IMG/VR virus record: IMGVR_UViG_3300021356_000014
Coordinates: 1 to 64,000 of that record
Source of the DNA: a virus
Length of the DNA stretch: 64,000 bases
Reading direction: 5' to 3' (one strand)
Below are positions 15,975-25,970 of the stretch, in pieces. Under the pieces are notes generated by a model that was not told the origin of the DNA, made no database searches, and saw only the letters and a list, made by a program, of their open reading frames with translations. A program made the position numbers and the translations under genes. Every line of letters starts with the position of its first letter. Position 1 is the stretch's first letter.

Positions 15975-18900
15975 TGAAAATATTAATATACGAACATCCA
16001 GAAAATACACCAACAAAATTTTTAGATAACGGAGAATTATATTTTGACTTAAAGGAAGACACTCGTATTAGAATAACTAAAAAAGTAAAGGATTTATACA
16101 AATATGAAGACTTAAAAGGGGAGGGTATTTTAGGATTTTCCCTTCCTAGTAGTGATAAGAACTACTTTATCTTAAATAAGTATATACACAACACATTAGA
16201 TTTTAACTTTGAACCGATTACAATAAGATTATTTGTAGACGGTGTTTATTTACCTTATACTCAGTTAAGAGTAAAATCTTATGACGATAACACTAAAGAA
16301 TTTTCGGTAGAACTATCTGACCAAGAATTTAATGTGAAAGACAAAGCAAAACAGCTTACATTAAATAATATAAATCTTGGTAACTCAAGATTTGTAATGG
16401 GGAGTGTAGGAGATGCAGAAGGGGTGCTACACTATTGGAATAGTCCTGATTATATTGATATAGCAGGATCAAACCCTGTTCGTTATGGCTTCGGCAATTT
16501 TGGTAGATACTTAGATTACTATTCTAACAAATTATGTGCAAATGATATGCGAATGTTTGTATCATTACACGCACTATTAAAGCAAGGGTTTTGTGAGTTA
16601 GGTTATTCATTCAGTACAGACTTTTATAATTCTCAATGGTATCGCAAAATTTATCTTTACTGTATGGGTAAAGATTTTTACAAATACAATTCAGGTAATA
16701 AAATATTTTTCAAGATTAGTAAAGATAGTAATTCTTACCTTGATAACACCACTGAAAATCAAACTCAAGATGATTGGACTATCGTTCAAGATTCTAATAA
16801 TATGGCCTTACCTGTTCAAACATTTGTTAATATAAGTAATGAGTCAGGTGTGACGTGTGATCTTGGATTAAATGTAGATTTAATTTTTAGGGCTTCTGAA
16901 GTAGTAAATGGGAATGGCTCTACTAGAGGTACATTATTATCGGTTATGAATTCTGTTGATGGAGGTTATATTGTCTTAACTGTAGAGCATCTTAGAGCCT
17001 TGCCAAATCCTGACTCTATACGTTATTATTGCAAGTCATACGAGATACCTGATAACATTACTGAATTAAACCAATTCGAGATAAATGACAATATTCAATT
17101 TGATATTATAGATTGGAGACCTGAAGATACATTAAGAGTTAGCCTAATTGGCAGTAATGATTACTTCGATAGTTTATTAGATGGAACAGATATTAACCCT
17201 GATACACAAACGGCTATAAATAACGCATATTTAGGTAATCTAATATTTGGTGAAGGTACAATTATAAATACATTCGCAAATGGCAGGCATTTATACCTTG
17301 GAGATGAGCATATAATAAAGAACTTTTTATCAAGTGAATATACCTTCGATGAATTATTGAGAGGATTAAGTCATATGGGATTTCGCTTTGATTTCAATAT
17401 TTTAGATAGAAAAGTCGAAATGTTTGCAGAGCAGAATACTAGCATTCATTATGAAGCGGTTGATGGGTATTTTAAACCTACTAGAGATGCCATAAACGTT
17501 TCAAATTATATCCAACCAGAATCATTAAAAGTAGAATTTAAAAGTCAAGATTTAAGTAGATATAAACAATTTCAATTCAAAAATACAAGTGATGCATATA
17601 CAGATAGTTTAGATTTAAGTTTACCTTTATATTCTCGTATTTTTGATTTTGGTAAATATGGATTTGATAATAGCGAAACCGATGAGTCTGAGAATCCATT
17701 TTTTGAGGCTACTTCAAATTCTAAATTGCAACTTTTATCATTTACAAAGGATATTAACTTACCTGCAATAACAGATAATTTAGATACAGAAGGTAATCCA
17801 CATTTTACATTTGGTACACTCTCTACCGATATACAGCCCAGAATTTTAATATTTGATAACCATTCTCATCAATACTCTCGTTTTTATAATGAATCTGAGG
17901 ACTTAGTTGTATATACCAAACAAAATTTACCTTTTGAATATCCTGACCCCTTAAATACAAGCACAAAAATTCAAGTAACCCAAACACCAAATTTCTCTCA
18001 GTGCTTTGACTTTTATACTAGTATTGAGAATACGGGTTTCAGCGATTATGCAACTTTTACCTTTAACTTACCGAGTATATCTCAAGTAACCTTAAATGAT
18101 GTTACCCTAAATGCTATTAGTTTAAGTAGTGTGGTAGGGTTCAACTTTCCGTATAATATTCCGCAAGATGCCTCAAATTTTGTGAATGACTTGCAGACAT
18201 ATATTGATAGTGACCCTACTTTGTCTGGGACTGTATCATATGATGCGTCCACAATGAAATTCAGGATTAGTAATGCGTCAGATATAGGAAATAATTATAC
18301 GACATATAATTATGCCTATACTGATGTAGATGGAATTGTAGTGTCGGGAGTGGGGATTTTTTCGAGCAGTGTATCAGAACTTGTACGTATATCTGAGTAC
18401 TCGGTAGTATATGGTTACAAATATGATGATTTGTTTAACACAATGCTAAAATTTCCAATTGCTGATATACTTAAATCTAATCTACATAAATATTTATTAA
18501 ATATAGATGCTAATTTATATAGGCAATTAGATTTTAGAACGCCTCTGCTCATAGAGTATGGCAGCATTGTATATCCTGCAAAACTTTTAGAAATAAATGA
18601 CTACTTGTTTACGGACATCATCTCTACACCTATTACAGTTTGCCCAATTCCTGAGAAGTTATTGGGGTGTTTTCGAACTTGTACGTACTCAATAAATCTA
18701 AAAAACAAAAATATTTTTGATATTATATTACAAGATAATACAAGTTTAAAAGAGGCGTATTCACATATCTTCGGGTTTCCATATATTTTAGATGGTACAC
18801 TCCCAGAACAAGAAGAACAAGAGTTGAGACTGCAATCTGATATACAACAATTCTTAGAGTTGTATTTCCCTGTAGGGAGTGCATTTGTGAACTACCCAAC

Positions 18901-19009
18901 TCTTGAGGTTGTAGCAACTGCAGCACCATTTTATAGTATCTCCAGTAGTCCACAACCTAACGGAAGTATATTTCAAATTGATTTATTCACCCAAAGTAAT
19001 TGCGAGTAA
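15974..19009 (+). CDS. large tail tip / baseplate protein, 1011 aa
   Basis: Second gene after the tape measure, overlapping its predecessor by ATGA. The N-terminal 130 residues contain GILGFSLPSSDKNYF and LRVKSYDDNTKEFSVELSDQEF, resembling the front part of phage tail-tip (Dit/Tal-like) proteins. The rest is beta-rich. It likely forms the tail hub that opens the tail and carries fibres. No peptidase motif seen. Confidence 0.6.
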   Translation: MKILIYEHPENTPTKFLDNGELYFDLKEDTRIRITKKVKDLYKYEDLKGEGILGFSLPSSDKNYFILNKYIHNTLDFNFEPITIRLFVDGVYLPYTQLRVKSYDDNTKEFSVELSDQEFNVKDKAKQLTLNNINLGNSRFVMGSVGDAEGVLHYWNSPDYIDIAGSNPVRYGFGNFGRYLDYYSNKLCANDMRMFVSLHALLKQGFCELGYSFSTDFYNSQWYRKIYLYCMGKDFYKYNSGNKIFFKISKDSNSYLDNTTENQTQDDWTIVQDSNNMALPVQTFVNISNESGVTCDLGLNVDLIFRASEVVNGNGSTRGTLLSVMNSVDGGYIVLTVEHLRALPNPDSIRYYCKSYEIPDNITELNQFEINDNIQFDIIDWRPEDTLRVSLIGSNDYFDSLLDGTDINPDTQTAINNAYLGNLIFGEGTIINTFANGRHLYLGDEHIIKNFLSSEYTFDELLRGLSHMGFRFDFNILDRKVEMFAEQNTSIHYEAVDGYFKPTRDAINVSNYIQPESLKVEFKSQDLSRYKQFQFKNTSDAYTDSLDLSLPLYSRIFDFGKYGFDNSETDESENPFFEATSNSKLQLLSFTKDINLPAITDNLDTEGNPHFTFGTLSTDIQPRILIFDNHSHQYSRFYNESEDLVVYTKQNLPFEYPDPLNTSTKIQVTQTPNFSQCFDFYTSIENTGFSDYATFTFNLPSISQVTLNDVTLNAISLSSVVGFNFPYNIPQDASNFVNDLQTYIDSDPTLSGTVSYDASTMKFRISNASDIGNNYTTYNYAYTDVDGIVVSGVGIFSSSVSELVRISEYSVVYGYKYDDLFNTMLKFPIADILKSNLHKYLLNIDANLYRQLDFRTPLLIEYGSIVYPAKLLEINDYLFTDIISTPITVCPIPEKLLGCFRTCTYSINLKNKNIFDIILQDNTSLKEAYSHIFGFPYILDGTLPEQEEQELRLQSDIQQFLELYFPVGSAFVNYPTLEVVATAAPFYSISSSPQPNGSIFQIDLFTQSNCE

Positions 19010-19198
19010 ATGAAATATAATTTGTTAAAATCGCTATCAGATGAAACTAAACATGAACTTTTATTGTTATACGAAAATAACGATCTAAAAGAATTTCGAT
19101 TGAGGCTCTTTAAAATTAGGTTCTATGGTTGCACGTGTGCAGGAAAAAAAGAGCTAGAACGAGAATATAATTATATAAAAACACTTGTAGATGCCTAA
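19010..19198 (+). CDS. small hypothetical protein, 62 aa
   Basis: Charged helical protein with GCTCAGKKELEREYNYI; two Cys spaced CxC. Starts at the base after the tail tip stop and overlaps the following nuclease gene. Unknown function. Possibly travels with the nuclease. Confidence 0.5.
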   Translation: MKYNLLKSLSDETKHELLLLYENNDLKEFRLRLFKIRFYGCTCAGKKELEREYNYIKTLVDA

Positions 19199-20171
19199 AA
19201 AATTTACAACGGAAGAATGGATTGAGGCTTGTAGAGAAAAAAGGCCAGATTTTGAGGATTACGATTTTAGCAAGGTAGAATATATAAATGCTGATACAAA
19301 GGTTTTAATAATCCATAAGGATTTCCCTGAGCATCCATGGGAAGTAATACCTCCTAATTTTAAAGATAAGGGGCGGTCACATCCTATGATAAGTGGGACT
19401 TATAGATGGACAACTGAAGAATGGATTGAGGCTTGTAGAAAAAAAAGGCCAGATTTTTATGATTACGATTTTAGTAAGGTCGAATATGTGGATACTCGCA
19501 CAAAAGTATTAATAAAACATAAGGAGTTTCCTGAGTATAGATGGGAAGTAATGCCTAATTGTTTTAAAGATAGGGGAATATCACATCCTATGATAAGTGG
19601 GACTTATAGATGGACAACTGAAGAATGGATTCAGGATTGTAAAGCAAAAAGGCCAGATTTTGATGATTATATATTTGATTATGTTGAATACGTAGACTCA
19701 AGAACTAAAGTATTAATAAAGCATAAGGATTTTCCGCAAAATGATTGGTATGTATATCCTAAACAATTTAAAGATAGGGGAGACTCACATCCTTTGCTGT
19801 ATAAGCGAGGATATTCAAGAACTGATTTTAAAAATTATTGTATAAAAAACAATAAAGGTAAAGGATTCCTATACTTGATATATTTTATATGTAAAACATC
19901 TGGGGAAAAGTTCACTAAAATTGGAATCACGAGCAGGACTGTGAAAGAAAGATTTTGTGGTATGAAATATAATCATTTAAAAATTAAAAAAACTGTTTTG
20001 TTAGAGCAAGAGCCTGATTTGATATACGACCTAGAAAATGAAATACTAAGAGAATATAGACACTATAAATTCAATCCTACCATAACCTTTAAAGGGCAAA
20101 CCGAATGCTTCACCTCTGACGCATGGCCTATCATTTTAAAAGAAAAATTAGCAAAATACTTAATCACATAA
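19191..20171 (+). CDS. homing-type nuclease: DUF723-like repeats plus GIY-YIG-like (T5orf172/MUG113) domain
   Basis: Three tandem about 67-residue repeats, each TTEEWIEACR-KRPDF-DYDFSKVEYV--RTKVLIKHK-FP---W-V-P--FKDRG-SHP, resemble DNA-binding repeats of phage homing proteins. The C-terminal part (residues about 225-320) has GFLYLIYFICKTSGEKFTKIGITSRTVKERF, a GIY-YIG variant (YLI ... KIGIT ... R). It interrupts the tail and head modules, as mobile nucleases do. Catalytic Glu is likely among the ENEILREY residues. Confidence 0.7.
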   Translation: MPKKFTTEEWIEACREKRPDFEDYDFSKVEYINADTKVLIIHKDFPEHPWEVIPPNFKDKGRSHPMISGTYRWTTEEWIEACRKKRPDFYDYDFSKVEYVDTRTKVLIKHKEFPEYRWEVMPNCFKDRGISHPMISGTYRWTTEEWIQDCKAKRPDFDDYIFDYVEYVDSRTKVLIKHKDFPQNDWYVYPKQFKDRGDSHPLLYKRGYSRTDFKNYCIKNNKGKGFLYLIYFICKTSGEKFTKIGITSRTVKERFCGMKYNHLKIKKTVLLEQEPDLIYDLENEILREYRHYKFNPTITFKGQTECFTSDAWPIILKEKLAKYLIT

Positions 20172-20172
20172 T

Positions 20173-20427
20173 ATGAGTAATAATACCAAATTGCTACTTG
20201 AGTTTTACAATCGAGTAGCTGTAAATTCTAAAGTAGAAAATTTAGAAGACATCCCATTAGAAAGTTTAGAATTTCTGTCTATGCTAAACACAGCATCTTT
20301 GACTTATCCTTTTGTCATTGAGGGGTTAAGAAAAAATCAAACGGCAGCTCAGATTTCAAGAAAGACCAAACTCCCTACTCACAAAATTAGAGTTATTGGT
20401 AAAAATATCGGCAAATATAAAAAATAA
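20173..20427 (+). CDS. small HTH-containing protein, 84 aa
   Basis: C-terminal NQTAAQISRKTKLPTHKIRVIGKNIGKYKK reads as a helix-turn-helix (AAQISRKTKLPTHKIRVI). Could be a transcription regulator of the head genes that follow, or a small terminase-like DNA binder misplaced from TerL. It is followed by a promoter-like region. Confidence 0.5.
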   Translation: MSNNTKLLLEFYNRVAVNSKVENLEDIPLESLEFLSMLNTASLTYPFVIEGLRKNQTAAQISRKTKLPTHKIRVIGKNIGKYKK

Positions 20428-20482
20428 TGATAAATATAACAATATATACACTTATGTAAGGTGCATAGGTATATAAATATCT

Positions 20483-20490
20483 TATATTTG
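20483..20490 (+). promoter_or_regulatory. -7 box TATATTTG before head genes
   Basis: Perfect TAnnTTTG five bases before the protease-scaffold ATG, with an AAGGTG instead of TTG at -33. The upstream GATAAATATAACAA string also occurs before the 39147 box, hinting at a shared class of promoter or terminator. Confidence 0.4.
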
Positions 20491-20494
20491 TAGC

Positions 20495-21766
20495 ATGGAA
20501 AAAAGAATCGAAAATTTAATCAATAGTTTTTCAGTTCTCGAAATTGATATAGATTTCGGGATTGCTGCTTTAAATAAGTTCTTCCATGAACTGGAACTTG
20601 TGAAAAGCGGAGTCACACTTTCCGAATTAGGAATGAGTGAACGTAGAGAAGCTTCTAAGCCTCAAGATTTAGGCAATGGCATACGAAAAGCGCACCTTGA
20701 GGGCGTTATGAGACTTCAGGACTCTCTATCTACAAAAGGAGTTAAATCATTGATAGCTGAGTTACAAGCCCTTGATAAAGACCCAGATGTAAATGCTATC
20801 GTTTTAGAAGTAAATTCAGGAGGAGGTGAGGCAATGGCAGGAGCAGTACTCCAATCAGCAATCTCTGATATGGACACTCCTGTATATACATATGCTCACC
20901 TTCTGGGAAGTGCGGCTGTTAGGGCAACTCTCCCCTCTATGGGCGGCATATTTCTAAGTAGTGAAAGCGCAAAGATTGGAAGTATTGGCACAATGATACA
21001 GATCAATAAAGAAATGGTCGAGTACCTAAAAGAGAATGTAGACAGCCTATATTCAGATGAAAGTACTCACAAAAATAAAGGTCTGAGAGACTATCTTCTA
21101 GGGGATAACACAAAATTAATTTCTTCACTAAATGCTGAAACTGAGATATTTAAAAATCAAGTTTTAAAGTATAGAAGCATCCCTCAAGAGTTACAGGAGA
21201 GTACTTTAAATGGCGATTTATTTATAGCAAATGAAGCAAAAAAGAGAGGACTTATTGATGGGGTATTTACTGAGAAAGAATTGATAAATCATATTGTAAA
21301 CGATCTAAATTTAGATAATAAAATTATTCCTAATAAAATTGAAATTGATATGAATATTTCAAATATCGTAAATTCTATTAACAAAGTGTTCGGTTGGAAT
21401 TATACTGAAGACCAATCAGCCGAGTTAGAGGCGGCGTTATCAACGGTATCTTCTATGGAAGAGCTACAAGCAATGGCCGCATCTGTTAGCGAGTTGCAGT
21501 CACAAAATTCTGAACTAACAGAAAAAGTACAAACTATAACGCAAACGCTTGAAACAGTAACGAAAACGCTAGAAACGCTAGAAAACGTAAACGCTAAAAT
21601 TGAAACGCTAGAAAGTAACGTTACAAGTCTTAGCAATTTAACTGCTGAATTAGCTAATGAGCCTGCCATCGAAGGTAATTCGGATGCACCAGAGGCATTA
21701 CAAGAATCAGCTAGTGTGTTTGATGCGCAAGGCAATTTAATTATTTTAAACGACTCTAAATACTAG
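20495..21766 (+). CDS. prohead protease (S49/SppA-like) fused to scaffold, 423 aa
   Basis: Residues about 95-260 are a ClpP-crotonase-fold S49 peptidase: NAIVLEVNSGGGEAMAG (100-116), the nucleophile in HLLGSAAVRA (Ser139), SESAKIGSIGTMIQI (156-170), a likely Lys base near 193-195, and NGDLFIANEAKKRGLIDGV. The C-terminal 140 residues are a coiled coil (ETVTKTLETLENVNAKIETLESN) typical of scaffolds. It would cleave itself and the capsid during maturation, like lambda C/Nu3. The coil is encoded by AACGCTAGAA repeats. Confidence 0.85.
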   Translation: MEKRIENLINSFSVLEIDIDFGIAALNKFFHELELVKSGVTLSELGMSERREASKPQDLGNGIRKAHLEGVMRLQDSLSTKGVKSLIAELQALDKDPDVNAIVLEVNSGGGEAMAGAVLQSAISDMDTPVYTYAHLLGSAAVRATLPSMGGIFLSSESAKIGSIGTMIQINKEMVEYLKENVDSLYSDESTHKNKGLRDYLLGDNTKLISSLNAETEIFKNQVLKYRSIPQELQESTLNGDLFIANEAKKRGLIDGVFTEKELINHIVNDLNLDNKIIPNKIEIDMNISNIVNSINKVFGWNYTEDQSAELEAALSTVSSMEELQAMAASVSELQSQNSELTEKVQTITQTLETVTKTLETLENVNAKIETLESNVTSLSNLTAELANEPAIEGNSDAPEALQESASVFDAQGNLIILNDSKY

Positions 21767-21819
21767 TCCGTAGGATTAGGTATTTTATTTTTATTTAACA
21801 AACTAAATTTTAAAAGAAA

Positions 21820-23046
21820 ATGGCAACATTGTTTGTGAAACCAAGTTTTAATAACTTGAACCAACAATTATCCTTTCCTACGGGTTCTATCAACTATTTC
21901 ATGCAAGAGCAGCTTCAGGATACAATGGGATTTTACCAACGTACCTTCGGCTTGTATTCGTATATGCGCTTGAATAAAGAGATGAAGTACGTAATCCACT
22001 CTCTAAAGGGACAACCACTTATGTGGCAAAATCATCGTTCTTGTGGATGGGATGAAACAGGGTCAATCCGTATTGGCCGTAAAGAGTTCACTCCTACGAA
22101 AGCCAAGATCAATGAATCTTATTGCTATGATGAGCTTTTTGATTCTACATTTAAGCATTTCTTGACGTGGAATCCTAATCAGCCTGTTCAAATGGACGAA
22201 AATGCGATAGGTCAAGTGAACCGTCTTATTCAAGTATTATCTGAGAATGCTGTTTTAGGAGCAAGAACTTCTCTAACTGTTGGTTCTCTACACGATATGA
22301 CTGCACCTGAGTTTGCATATAATGCTGAAACACCAGTTGATATCCGTTCTTTATTCGCTCGCACATCAGGCACAGTAAACGGTTGGGTATCATTAGTAGA
22401 CCAACTAGCAAAGTCTGACCCAACTCTTTATGGACACTTAAATCTTGAAGATTTAATTTCCACAACGGATATTTCTGAGAACGGAAAAGATTTTATTGGT
22501 GATGCTACAGCACTATATGATGCATTACGTGACTCTGCTCCTGCGGATTTACAGCATTTGATGGATGAGGGCGGAATTGCAGCTACAAGTGATGGTAGTT
22601 ATGAGCCTTTATTCTTGGTTTCTCCATCTATTTACAGAGCGATTGCTCGTGAGTTCCGTTTCCAGACTATTTCTTTCAATGATATTAATCCTAGATTAAC
22701 TCGTAGAGAATTTTCTCGTCAAGGTATTGGAGGTTCTAAGCCGATTTACGTATATTATATTGATGATATGCCAGTAATTCCTATTTCTGACATTAATATT
22801 TTAGATCGTTATTTGACAGGAACAACTCACTTTGCAGCTATTACTTCTTCAAGAAATATTAGTTTAGGTGCTAGTTTTGCGGATTTACCTAATTTGGATT
22901 CTCCAAATATTGGTATGATTATTCAGCGTGAAACTGATGTACGTGAATTAGGTAAGTATTACTTTGCGGCTCATGCGTTATTTGCTACGACTATTGCTGA
23001 TACGGACTTCTTTGTTGGTACGCAAAGATATGCAGTACCTCAATAA
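21820..23046 (+). CDS. major capsid protein, 408 aa
   Basis: Directly follows the protease-scaffold gene, with the size of an HK97-fold capsid protein. No Cys clusters or membrane segments. The codon use is more balanced than its neighbours, consistent with high expression. The middle has the long helix-loop arrangement and NVG/GM-type beta ends typical of the fold, but the call is mainly positional. Confidence 0.75.
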   Translation: MATLFVKPSFNNLNQQLSFPTGSINYFMQEQLQDTMGFYQRTFGLYSYMRLNKEMKYVIHSLKGQPLMWQNHRSCGWDETGSIRIGRKEFTPTKAKINESYCYDELFDSTFKHFLTWNPNQPVQMDENAIGQVNRLIQVLSENAVLGARTSLTVGSLHDMTAPEFAYNAETPVDIRSLFARTSGTVNGWVSLVDQLAKSDPTLYGHLNLEDLISTTDISENGKDFIGDATALYDALRDSAPADLQHLMDEGGIAATSDGSYEPLFLVSPSIYRAIAREFRFQTISFNDINPRLTRREFSRQGIGGSKPIYVYYIDDMPVIPISDINILDRYLTGTTHFAAITSSRNISLGASFADLPNLDSPNIGMIIQRETDVRELGKYYFAAHALFATTIADTDFFVGTQRYAVPQ

Positions 23047-23073
23047 TTAATTAACTTATAAAAACTAAAAATA

Positions 23074-23658
23074 ATGGCTTGTACTGTTACAGCTACTTTA
23101 GGAAATTTGGGTCAGAGTCCTGACTGTAATTTACGTGGTGGCCTTAAAACAATTAAGTGGATCGAAAATCAGCATATTGATTGGGATGTGATGACAACCA
23201 ATACGGCGAATTCAAATGTGAATGTTGATGGAGAAGTTATCCAATTTGCATATACTGGTTCTGAGGATGATTCTTCTTGGCATACCCTAACTTTTGAACG
23301 TAAACTTGGCTCTTACAACTTTACTTTCACAGAAGACGCTGATGTATATGAGCAATTGATTACTGTTACTTTTGAAGGTAAATCAAAGGCAGATCGTGAA
23401 ATCTTTTTGAATGCTTTATCTGTATGTAAGATTGTGGCAGTTGTCTATGACAATAACTGTCAAGCTCGGCTCATCGGGGTCGACTACGATGGAACATTTA
23501 CTGAGCAGATTAAGTCTTTACGTATTGTACGTCACTTAGATGCTTCTGGTGAATTTGGTACTTCAAAGGCTAGAGATGAGATGGATTTAGGTGGAGAAAG
23601 TTTATTTCCTCCTATGTATGTGAATACAACCTCTATTCCTGAAACGTCTTTAGGATAA
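23074..23658 (+). CDS. major tail tube-like structural protein, 194 aa
   Basis: All-beta protein with strong codon bias like the capsid gene. Segments LTFERKLGSYNFTFTEDADVYEQ and SGEFGTSKARDEMDLGGE fit a tail tube or head-decoration protein. Placed between capsid and portal, which is unusual for a tail tube, so a capsid auxiliary protein is the main alternative. Followed by the 10-bp tandem repeat array. Confidence 0.5.
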   Translation: MACTVTATLGNLGQSPDCNLRGGLKTIKWIENQHIDWDVMTTNTANSNVNVDGEVIQFAYTGSEDDSSWHTLTFERKLGSYNFTFTEDADVYEQLITVTFEGKSKADREIFLNALSVCKIVAVVYDNNCQARLIGVDYDGTFTEQIKSLRIVRHLDASGEFGTSKARDEMDLGGESLFPPMYVNTTSIPETSLG

Positions 23659-23673
23659 TAGCTAATTGCCCGC

Positions 23674-23785
23674 AATGCTTGCGTATGCTTGCGTATTCTT
23701 GCGTATGCTTGCCTATGCTTGCCTATTCTTGCCTATTCTTGCGTATTCTTGCGTATGTGCGTATGTGTGTGTATGTGAGTATTGC
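23674..23785. repeat. 10-bp tandem repeat array
   Basis: Units alternate ATGCTTGCGT, ATTCTTGCGT, ATGCTTGCCT and ATTCTTGCCT about eight times, decaying into GTATGTGTGT-like repeats and ending at ATTGCGGG. It opens with TTGCCCGCAATGC. Non-coding, between the tail tube-like gene and the portal gene. The 10-bp period puts every unit on the same helix face. Confidence 0.9.
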
Positions 23786-23809
23786 GGGTTAATAATATTT
23801 TAATTTTAT

Positions 23810-25234
23810 ATGCTACAATTAACTAATCCGATTCCTGAGTCCATTAGAGATTCAAAGAAGTTGGGTATATTATTTAAGAAGTATAATATAATGCCATATT
23901 ATGGGACTACTGATGAGAGTAGTCACAGTATGTTGCGTTTATTATATGATGTGAGTTCGGTAAGTCAGAGTCATGTAGCTTGTAAATTAAATATAATAAG
24001 TTATGCATTTGGCGAGCAGTTGGATATAAAGCAGCCACATATTAGTGGCTTTTATGATACTGAGAATTTGGATAACAAGTTAGATCGTTCTACTAAGGTA
24101 TCATATATTGAGGCTTTGCGTGGGATGGGTTTGCGATTAACTGATATTATAAAGTACACTAAATCTGGGTATCATCATTATACTGATTCTGGGAATGCAT
24201 GGTTTATAGTACGTTTAGTTAAGGCGGGAGGAGAGAGTAAGGTATATATTGAGCCTGTTCATTACACTCAAGTTGCTTTATTGGTTCCTCGCAGTGGTTC
24301 TAACAATTTAAAGAATGCGATTGTAACGGAGTATTGGGATGAGGATTATTGGAGGCAGCGTAAGCCGAAGGTATATCCTGTTACTGATATGTTTGCTGAG
24401 GAGTGGAATTGGAGAGAGCGAGGGAATGGTACTATCTTTGAGACTATTGTACATATAAAGAATAATGCGGACAAGAGCAAGTTTTATGGTAGGCCAGATA
24501 CATTGAGTGTATTAAATTATATGTATAGTGAGTATGCGTTTAGTGATGTAAGTGCAAAGATAAGTGGTACTGAGTTTGTCACAAAGAAGGTATTAGCTTT
24601 TGAGGAGTTAGACCCAACACGTTATGATGGGGATGAGGAGGATAAGATTATGCAGCATCGTCGTCGTATGAATTCCTTGAGGGGATTAATGACAAGGGAG
24701 GGCGATCATTTGCAGGCTAAAAGTTTGGCGGGTATTGAGTATCCGTTTGGTCAGAAGCCTCCTATTGCTATTGATTTAGAATTGAATAGAGATTGGGCAT
24801 GGAAAGATAAAGAATTAGATAGAGCTAGTTCTTATATTTATGCTATGCATGGATGGGAGAAGCAGTTAACAGGAATGAAAGAAGTAAAGAGTAATACTGG
24901 TAGTAATATTGTTATTGACTTATTTAATATTAAGAATGTGACAACTATTACTCCTTTACAGAAATTTTGGGAAAATATATGGGGATGGATGTTAAATGAG
25001 ATAGGTAGTGTATTACTGCCTAGTCAAGAGATGTATAGCATTAAGTTTCAAGATAAGATTAAGGAGTTAGTAAATATGTTAGCATTGACTCAAGATGCTG
25101 ATGTAGTAGCTCAATTAAATTATAATTTGAAGAGTGGTGCGAGAGTTGATGTAAAGGATAGTAGTGCTGCTGCTAATAAAGACCTAATTAAGAACACCTT
25201 AAACGAAGATACTGATGCTGAAGCTGAAGAGTAG
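23810..25234 (+). CDS. portal protein, 474 aa
   Basis: The size and pattern fit a portal: a stem and wing with KFYGRPDTLSVLNYMYSEYAFSD (characteristic portal helix), TGMKEVKSNTGSN, and a C-terminal helix with LVNMLALTQDADVVAQLNYNLKSG. It forms the dodecameric ring at the head vertex. Here it lies after the capsid gene rather than after TerL, an unusual order. Confidence 0.75.
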   Translation: MLQLTNPIPESIRDSKKLGILFKKYNIMPYYGTTDESSHSMLRLLYDVSSVSQSHVACKLNIISYAFGEQLDIKQPHISGFYDTENLDNKLDRSTKVSYIEALRGMGLRLTDIIKYTKSGYHHYTDSGNAWFIVRLVKAGGESKVYIEPVHYTQVALLVPRSGSNNLKNAIVTEYWDEDYWRQRKPKVYPVTDMFAEEWNWRERGNGTIFETIVHIKNNADKSKFYGRPDTLSVLNYMYSEYAFSDVSAKISGTEFVTKKVLAFEELDPTRYDGDEEDKIMQHRRRMNSLRGLMTREGDHLQAKSLAGIEYPFGQKPPIAIDLELNRDWAWKDKELDRASSYIYAMHGWEKQLTGMKEVKSNTGSNIVIDLFNIKNVTTITPLQKFWENIWGWMLNEIGSVLLPSQEMYSIKFQDKIKELVNMLALTQDADVVAQLNYNLKSGARVDVKDSSAAANKDLIKNTLNEDTDAEAEE

Positions 25235-25970
25235 AACATTGTTGACCCCTGCTGAGGTGATATATTATGCGGGCTTAGGAGGCAGTTTTCCTAGACTTAC
25301 TATACGTAATATATTTACTATTGAGTATCAAGAGGCTAGGACTCTTATTGGAGAAATTTTCTATGCAGAATTGATTGCAGATTTAATAGAACATTCTGAT
25401 GTACGCAACTTTACAGAATTTGTTATTGAGAGTGATGGTACTACGAATTGGGAGGTAGGTGACAACTTTGTATATAATGGGATTCTTTATACAGTAAAAT
25501 TAAAGCCTGATTTTACGGATGACCAAATTCGTGCTTTTTATCATGGGCAGACTCCTGAGTTTTTAGTTGGTGAAGATAGTGGTATTTTTAAGTATGCAGA
25601 TAAATTTTCTACGGAAGCATTTAGTACACTTTGGTATGACTTTATGGCTGAATGGCTTTCATGGCAAGTTATTGCCAATTTACTTGGGGTTATGCATTCA
25701 CAAATTAGACCTGAGGGTATCGTTAAAAATTTAGGTAAGACTTACGAACACGCAAGCGATGATGAGTATCATATTTTACATAAAGCTTGTTTAGGTAATG
25801 CCGAGAGAGCTTATTTTAATATGAATCACTTTATACTAAGTAATAATACTGATGGGGTGTATGATAATTATAAACCAATTTTAGAAGATGGTCTATCATC
25901 TATTGATGACTTATCTACTATAAATGATAAAGTAAAAGGAGCAGGATATGGTCGATATTATTTTGGATAG
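25215..25970 (+). CDS. head-tail connector-like protein, 251 aa
   Basis: Follows the portal gene with a 20-bp overlap. Contains helical segments (FSTLWYDFMAEWLSWQVIANLLGV) like connector proteins of the HK97 gp6 / DUF6712 kind. Function inferred from order; the family is not certain. Confidence 0.5.
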   Translation: MLKLKSRTLLTPAEVIYYAGLGGSFPRLTIRNIFTIEYQEARTLIGEIFYAELIADLIEHSDVRNFTEFVIESDGTTNWEVGDNFVYNGILYTVKLKPDFTDDQIRAFYHGQTPEFLVGEDSGIFKYADKFSTEAFSTLWYDFMAEWLSWQVIANLLGVMHSQIRPEGIVKNLGKTYEHASDDEYHILHKACLGNAERAYFNMNHFILSNNTDGVYDNYKPILEDGLSSIDDLSTINDKVKGAGYGRYYFG

